From NCBI GenBank assembly GCA_937927415.1, contig CALBDS010000064.1, positions 1 to 26,654 of the forward strand: a stretch of DNA of 26,654 bases. The letters run 5' to 3'. The position numbers were made by a program, and so were the translations under genes. The notes below the pieces were generated by a model. It saw only the letters and a list, made by a program, of their open reading frames with translations, searched no databases and was not told the DNA's origin. Of this stretch, positions 22,952 through 26,654 are shown one piece after another; the stretch's first letter is position 1, and every line of letters starts with the position of its first letter. Origin of the DNA: an uncultured Rhodospirillaceae bacterium. GTDB lineage: Bacteria; Pseudomonadota; Alphaproteobacteria; Azospirillales; Azospirillaceae.

Positions 22952-24085
22952 AGCACTCATCTGGCGGGCGATGATCATCTTCATGATCTGGGCCGTGCCG
23001 TCGCCGATCTGCAAACCCATCACATCCCGGTACCGCTGGCCGAAGGGATAGTCGCTGCCGTAGCCGCCGTGACCGTGGGTCAGCAGGCACTGGTGGATGA
23101 TCTCGCTGCCCAGCTTCGGCCCCCACCATTTGCACATGGCCGCTTCGGCCGTGTGGGGCTGGTGCCGGTCCTTCAGCCACAGTGTGCGCAGGCACAGGGC
23201 GCGGCAGCCCTGGTAATGGGTTTCCGCCTCGGCCAGGGGAAAGCTGACCCCCTGGAAATCGCCGATGGGCTTGCCGAACGCCTCGCGCTGCTGGATGTAG
23301 GCCCAGCTTTCGTCCAGGGACGCGCGGGCCACCGCCATGCATTGCAGCCCGATCAGCGCGCGGCTGTAGTCGAACCCCTGCATCACCTGCACGAAGCCCT
23401 GACCCTCCTCCCCCAGCATCATGGACGCGGGCACCCGCACGCCGTCGAAGAAGATCGATCCCCGTCCGACCGGGCGGGTGCCGATGTCGTCGAAGGCGGT
23501 CCGCGTGATGCCCGGCAGGTCCATGGGCACCAGGAACGCGCTGATGCCGCGCGCCCCGTCGGCATCGCTGCCGGTGCGGGCGAACACCACCGCGACATCG
23601 GCCTGGGTGGCCAGAGAGATCGAGGTCTTCTCGCCCGTCAGCAGGAAATCGCCGCCGTCGCGCACGGCGCGCAGCTTCAGCCGTGCGGCGTCGGACCCGG
23701 CCCCCGGCTCGGTCAGGGCGATGGCGATCAGCTTGCGCCCGGCGATGACCGCGCGCAGCCATTCCTCCGCCACCTCGGGCCGGGCGTAGCGGGCGACGAT
23801 CTGCCCGCACAGCGACACCAGAAGATTGACATAGGACACGTTGAAATCGCCGTAGGCGATCTGTTCCAGCAACAGCCCGCTGGTCACGCAATCGACGCCC
23901 AGCCCGCCATGGGATTCCGGCAGTTCCCCGCCGAGAAAGCCCAGTTCCCCCATTTCCAGAACGATGTCCCGTTCGATGCGCAGGGCCTGTTCGCGCGCCC
24001 GGTAGCCGGGGGCCAGACGGTTCTTGGCAAAGCGGGCGGCGGCGTCGGTCAGCGCCTGCTGCTCATCGGTAAGGCTGAAATCCAT
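22937..24085 (-). CDS. aliB: Cyclohexanecarboxyl-CoA dehydrogenase AliB
   Basis: This 382-residue acyl-CoA dehydrogenase has an N-terminal helical domain (LTDEQQALTDAAARFAKNRL). FAD/substrate motifs are ALTEPGAGSDAA and TGEKTSISLATQADVAVVFART, and the C-terminal helical domain contains QREAFGKPIGDFQGVSF and HGHGGYGSDYPFGQRYRD. It introduces the 1,2 double bond into cyclohexanecarboxyl-CoA. At the place of the usual catalytic Glu (EGT) the sequence has Asp362 in GDGTAQI, which is known for this substrate class and supports the call over a general acyl-CoA dehydrogenase. It is divergent from aliA across a region with paired promoters and operators. An electron-transfer flavoprotein is needed but not encoded here. 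The start at 24085 is the family start (MDF.LT.EQ). Confidence 0.9.
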   Translation of the reverse strand: MDFSLTDEQQALTDAAARFAKNRLAPGYRAREQALRIERDIVLEMGELGFLGGELPESHGGLGVDCVTSGLLLEQIAYGDFNVSYVNLLVSLCGQIVARYARPEVAEEWLRAVIAGRKLIAIALTEPGAGSDAARLKLRAVRDGGDFLLTGEKTSISLATQADVAVVFARTGSDADGARGISAFLVPMDLPGITRTAFDDIGTRPVGRGSIFFDGVRVPASMMLGEEGQGFVQVMQGFDYSRALIGLQCMAVARASLDESWAYIQQREAFGKPIGDFQGVSFPLAEAETHYQGCRALCLRTLWLKDRHQPHTAEAAMCKWWGPKLGSEIIHQCLLTHGHGGYGSDYPFGQRYRDVMGLQIGDGTAQIMKMIIARQMSAAHRP

Positions 24086-24115
24086 GGCTGATCCTCGTTC
24101 GCCGGGAATGGCGGG

Positions 24116-24154
24116 ATGCTAGCGAGGGTTCGGGTTTTATGTCAATACATTGTC
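24116..24154 (-). promoter_or_regulatory. Predicted aliB promoter with overlapping operator
   Basis: On the minus strand, a TTGACA -35 box (24140-24145) is followed after exactly 18 bp by TAGCAT (24116-24121). The palindrome-like gtcaatacattgtc (24141-24154) overlaps the -35 box; it differs from the perfect copy near aliA at two of 14 positions. The aliB ATG lies 31 nt beyond the -10 box. No transcription start has been measured; this is a sequence prediction. Confidence 0.6.
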
Positions 24155-24223
24155 TTAAAATGGGGCGGCGGATTTTCCGTCGCGGCACGGATTCCGCATC
24201 GCACAGCCCATAAACTGCCGAAA

Positions 24224-24237
24224 AGCAATAAATTGAC
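24224..24237. promoter_or_regulatory. Possible third, weaker operator copy
   Basis: The sequence agcaataaattgac matches the gtcaatatattgac palindrome at 11 of 14 positions and lies between the other two copies. It also supplies a TTGACA (24233-24238), but no -10 box stands at a suitable distance on the plus strand. It could assist looping or cooperative binding, or be a chance match in an AT-rich stretch. Confidence 0.3.
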
Positions 24238-24290
24238 AGAAAATAGATGCTGCAATGCGGAATAGACGGCATAGGCCATTTGAAAGAAAG

Positions 24291-24329
24291 GTCAATATAT
24301 TGACATTAAGCGCGGCCATCACCTAGGAT
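24291..24329 (+). promoter_or_regulatory. Predicted aliA promoter with overlapping 14-bp palindromic operator
   Basis: The perfect palindrome gtcaatatattgac (24291-24304) overlaps a TTGACA -35 box (24300-24305). After an 18-bp spacer comes TAGGAT (24324-24329). A dimeric repressor on the palindrome would block the -35 box. The layout mirrors the aliB promoter on the other strand. The local MarR protein is the natural candidate to bind. The leader to the aliA ATG would be about 185 nt and holds no convincing gene. Confidence 0.65.
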
Positions 24330-24517
24330 GACGGCAGAGCGCACGAACGCGCCTGCCAGCCAATGGCGACGACCGACGTCAAGGAGATGGCGCATGGTCA
24401 GGGATGAAACGCACCCGCCGCATCTCCTTTTCCCAACGACACCACCGCCGGTCCGGCCGTGTGCCCGTTTTGACGCGGCGCAGGCCCGGCACCGTGCCGT
24501 CAGCAAAAGGATTCCCC

Positions 24518-26143
24518 ATGCACTTCGATCCCGTCCTGCTCGCCCCGCGCCTCGTCCCCATGAAGGAAAGGGGGCTGTGGCGGGACGAGACCATCGACCT
24601 GTACGTCCGCCGTGCCGTGGAACGCTGCCCGGACAAGACCGCCATCGCCGCCTATGCGCCCGGTGACGCTCCGCCCGTGCGCCTGACCTACCGCGTGTTG
24701 AACGAACGGGTGGACCGGATCGCCCGTTCGCTGGCGGCGCTGGGGGTCGGGCGCGGGGACGTGGTGGCGTTTCAGTTGCCCAACCGTTGGGAATTCATCG
24801 CGCTGGCGCTGGCCTGCGTGCGCATCGGCGCGGTTGCCAACCCGGTGATGCCGATCTTTCGCCAGCACGAACTGACCTTCATGCTCACGTTCGGCGAAGC
24901 CAAGGTGTTCGTGGTGCCGAAGAGCTTCCGCCGTTTCGATCATGAGGCGATGGCCCGCGCCATGATGCCGGACCTGCCCCACCTGCGCCATCTGGTGGTG
25001 GTGGACGGGGAGGGGGAGGACAGCTTCGACGCCAGGCTGCTGCGCGACGATGCGCCGCCGTTGACCGGGCCGGGGCTGGCGCCCGACGACGTGTTCCTGC
25101 TGATGTACACGTCCGGCACCACGGGGGAACCGAAGGGGGTGATGCACACCTCCAACACCCTGTTCGCCAATCTGCACGCCTACATCGACGTGATGGGGCT
25201 GAGCGGGGACGACGTGATTCTGGGGGCCTCGCCCATGGCCCATCTGACCGGGTTCGGCTATCTGGCGATGATCCCGCTGATCCTGAACTCCACCACGGTT
25301 CTGCAGGAGATCTGGGACCCGCGGCAAGCCCTGCGCATCGCGCGGGAGGAGGGGGTGACCTTCAGCATGGCCTCGTCCCCCTTCGTCGCCGACCTGTGCT
25401 CGGCGGTGGAACAGGGGGAACCGCCGGCGGACCGCTTCACCACCTTCAACTGCGCCGGGGCGCCCATCCCGCCGGTGCTGATCGAGCGCGCGCACCGGCT
25501 GATGGGGATGCGGGTGTGTTCGGCCTGGGGCATGACCGAGATGGGGGCGGCCACCGTGACCGAGCCGGCGCGGGCGCTGGAAAAGTCGGGCGTGTCCGAC
25601 GGCCGTCCGGTGGCCGGGATGGAGGCCAAGGTGGTGGACGCCGACGGCCGGACCCTGCCGGCCGGGCAGGCGGGGGAGCTTCTGGTGCGGGGCGCGTCGG
25701 TGTTCGGCGGCTATCTCAAACGGCCCCAGCTCAACAATGTGACGGAGGACGGGTGGCTCGACACCGGCGACCTCGCCGTCATCGACGACGAGGGGTACAT
25801 CCGCATCACCGGGCGGACCAAGGATGTGGTGATCCGCGGCGGCGAGAACATTCCGGTGGTGGAGATCGAGAACCTGATCTTCCGGCACCCGGCGGTGGCG
25901 TCGGTGGCGGTGGTCGGCTACCCCGACGCCCGGCTGGGGGAACGGGTGTGCGCCTTCGTCACGCTGAGACCCGGCGCGTCGCTGACCTTTGCGGACCTGA
26001 GCGACTATCTGGAGCAGCAGCGGATCGCGCGGCAGTATTTCCCCGAACGGCTGGAAATCGTTGAGGATCTGCCGCGCACCCCCAGCGGCAAGATCCAGAA
26101 ATTCAAGCTGCGCGACACGGCGCGGAGCTTCGCCGACCAATGA
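24518..26143 (+). CDS. aliA: Cyclohexanecarboxylate-CoA ligase AliA
   Basis: This 541-residue AMP-forming acyl-CoA synthetase has the P-loop LLMYTSGTTGEPKGVMH, an adenine-binding region (NCAGAPIPP, then SAWGMTEMG), WLDTGDLAVIDDEGYIRITGRTKD with the hinge, RGGENIPVVEIE, and the catalytic Lys525 in RTPSGKIQKFKLRD. It activates cyclohexanecarboxylate with ATP and CoA, the first step of the module. Substrate specificity is inferred from aliB, badH and badI next to it. ATG 24518 is chosen because aaaagga lies 6 nt upstream and the protein then begins like the family; an in-frame ATG at 24404 would add a basic 38-residue extension without a ribosome-binding site. It overlaps the thioesterase gene by 4 nt (atga). 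Confidence 0.87.
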   Translation: MHFDPVLLAPRLVPMKERGLWRDETIDLYVRRAVERCPDKTAIAAYAPGDAPPVRLTYRVLNERVDRIARSLAALGVGRGDVVAFQLPNRWEFIALALACVRIGAVANPVMPIFRQHELTFMLTFGEAKVFVVPKSFRRFDHEAMARAMMPDLPHLRHLVVVDGEGEDSFDARLLRDDAPPLTGPGLAPDDVFLLMYTSGTTGEPKGVMHTSNTLFANLHAYIDVMGLSGDDVILGASPMAHLTGFGYLAMIPLILNSTTVLQEIWDPRQALRIAREEGVTFSMASSPFVADLCSAVEQGEPPADRFTTFNCAGAPIPPVLIERAHRLMGMRVCSAWGMTEMGAATVTEPARALEKSGVSDGRPVAGMEAKVVDADGRTLPAGQAGELLVRGASVFGGYLKRPQLNNVTEDGWLDTGDLAVIDDEGYIRITGRTKDVVIRGGENIPVVEIENLIFRHPAVASVAVVGYPDARLGERVCAFVTLRPGASLTFADLSDYLEQQRIARQYFPERLEIVEDLPRTPSGKIQKFKLRDTARSFADQ

Positions 26144-26544
26144 ACGCGCACGACAGGGCCGAGCGGGTGGAGCGGCTGTTGCGCGGCGAACCCTATTCCC
26201 GAAGCCTGGACATCCGGCTCGTCTCGGTGGAGGACGGTGCCGCGCTGCTGGAGATGGTGGTGACCGGGGCGATGACCAACGACAAGGGCACCTGCCACGG
26301 CGGGGCGCTGTTCACCCTGGCCGATGTGGCCTTTGGCGCGGCGGCCCTGCACAGCCACCCGGTGGTCACGGTGTCGTCGGACCTGCATTTCCTGCGGCCG
26401 GGCCGCTGCGGCGACACGCTGCGGGCCGCAGCCTGCCGCGTGTCACGGACGCGGCGGTCGGGGCTGTTCCAGGTCACCATCACCGATGCCGCCGGTGAAA
26501 CCGTCGCCGCCGGGCTTTTCAAAGGCCAATGGCTGGTTTCATAA
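26140..26544 (+). CDS. PaaI-type hotdog thioesterase
   Basis: This 134-residue single hotdog-domain protein has Asn47 in MTNDKG, His53-Gly-Gly in CHGGALFTLADVAFG and the acidic residue Asp62 on the central helix. These are the active-site positions of PaaI thioesterases, with later VSSDLHFLRPG and GLFQVTITDA. Such enzymes hydrolyse aberrant or dead-end acyl-CoA esters and free trapped CoA; in this place it would rescue CoA during alicyclic acid breakdown. The ATG overlaps the aliA stop (atga at 26140-26143), so translation is coupled. The length is typical. Substrate cannot be told from sequence. Confidence 0.88.
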   Translation: MNAHDRAERVERLLRGEPYSRSLDIRLVSVEDGAALLEMVVTGAMTNDKGTCHGGALFTLADVAFGAAALHSHPVVTVSSDLHFLRPGRCGDTLRAAACRVSRTRRSGLFQVTITDAAGETVAAGLFKGQWLVS

Positions 26545-26562
26545 AACAAAAAGAGCAGAGGT

Positions 26563-26582
26563 CTGGAGATGCCAATCTCCAG
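26563..26582. terminator. Hairpin after the thioesterase gene
   Basis: Arms ctggaga (26563-26569) and tctccag (26576-26582) pair perfectly around a 6-nt loop, 18 nt after the thioesterase stop. There is no T-run, so if it ends transcription it does so weakly. A second short inverted repeat, gattgg/ccaatc (26625-26641), lies near the window end. I see no gene in 26545-26654. Confidence 0.3.
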
Positions 26583-26654
26583 GCGGGGCCGGTGCGGTTG
26601 ATCGTGTCCCGTGCCGTGGTGTAGGATTGGGCGCGCCAATCATCACGGTTCCCC

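Noticed and set aside
24291..24304. FNR/AadR-type anaerobic box in the aliA promoter.
   Set aside because: The palindrome has the half-sites in the opposite order (gtcaat..attgac) from the FNR form TTGAT-N4-ATCAA.
24404..24517. N-terminal extension of AliA from an ATG at 24404.
   Set aside because: The added 38 residues are basic and unlike the family, and there is no ribosome-binding site; ATG 24518 has aaaagga.

Overview
The base composition is very GC-rich and third codon positions are strongly G/C. Gene content points to an alphaproteobacterium of the Rhodospirillales/Azospirillum type: a compact, lateral-type flagellar cluster, a NikR with a His-rich tail, small alphaproteobacterial regulators, and a Rhodopseudomonas-like alicyclic-acid (bad/ali) module. 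The order is inferred from protein resemblance only; no marker gene such as rRNA is present.

Layout. (1) 1-1030 is a scarred region. It holds the 3' part of a degenerate IS3-family transposase whose catalytic Glu is lost, then two gene stumps (DUF1501-like on -, DUF364-like on +), both cut at about position 778. (2) 1158-4089 is a cobalamin riboswitch followed by the overlapping cobalt ECF-transporter operon cbiM-cbiN-cbiQ-cbiO. (3) 4090-5058 is less GC-rich and carries an RDD membrane protein on -. (4) 5059-6971 has an XRE-PAS type regulator, then nikR and a sapC-like gene on -. (5) 7200-16111 is a one-directional flagellar run: flgD, flgE, two small chaperone-like genes, flgK, flgL, flagellin, fliD and fliS. 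A REP-pair/BIME-like element lies between the flagellin gene and fliD. fliS overlaps an ECF sigma factor gene, which overlaps a small putative anti-sigma gene. (6) 17044-19649 holds a TPR protein with a glycosyltransferase-like C-terminal part, a 66-aa unknown and a small lipoprotein. (7) 19803-20702 encodes an N-carbamoylputrescine amidase-like nitrilase. (8) 20722-26544 is a cyclohexanecarboxylate degradation module: badI and badH on -, badR-like MarR on +, aliB on -, then aliA and a PaaI-type thioesterase on +.

How the genes work together. AliA activates cyclohexanecarboxylate to its CoA ester, AliB oxidises it to the 1-ene, a hydratase (BadK, not in this window) would add water, BadH oxidises the alcohol to the 2-keto compound, and BadI opens the ring to pimelyl-CoA. 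The aliB/aliA divergent region holds the most notable signal. A 14-bp palindrome and a close copy of it each overlap a TTGACA -35 box, one per divergent promoter, with the same 18-bp spacer to a TAGSAT -10 box. This fits co-repression by the local MarR protein. AliB carries Asp where most acyl-CoA dehydrogenases have the catalytic Glu.

No CRISPR array, tRNA, rRNA or intact mobile element was seen. I did not find a clearly new kind of system. The best candidates for follow-up are the mirrored operator/promoter arrangement, the flagellar chaperone pair with the adjoining ECF/anti-sigma module, and the double-truncation scar.
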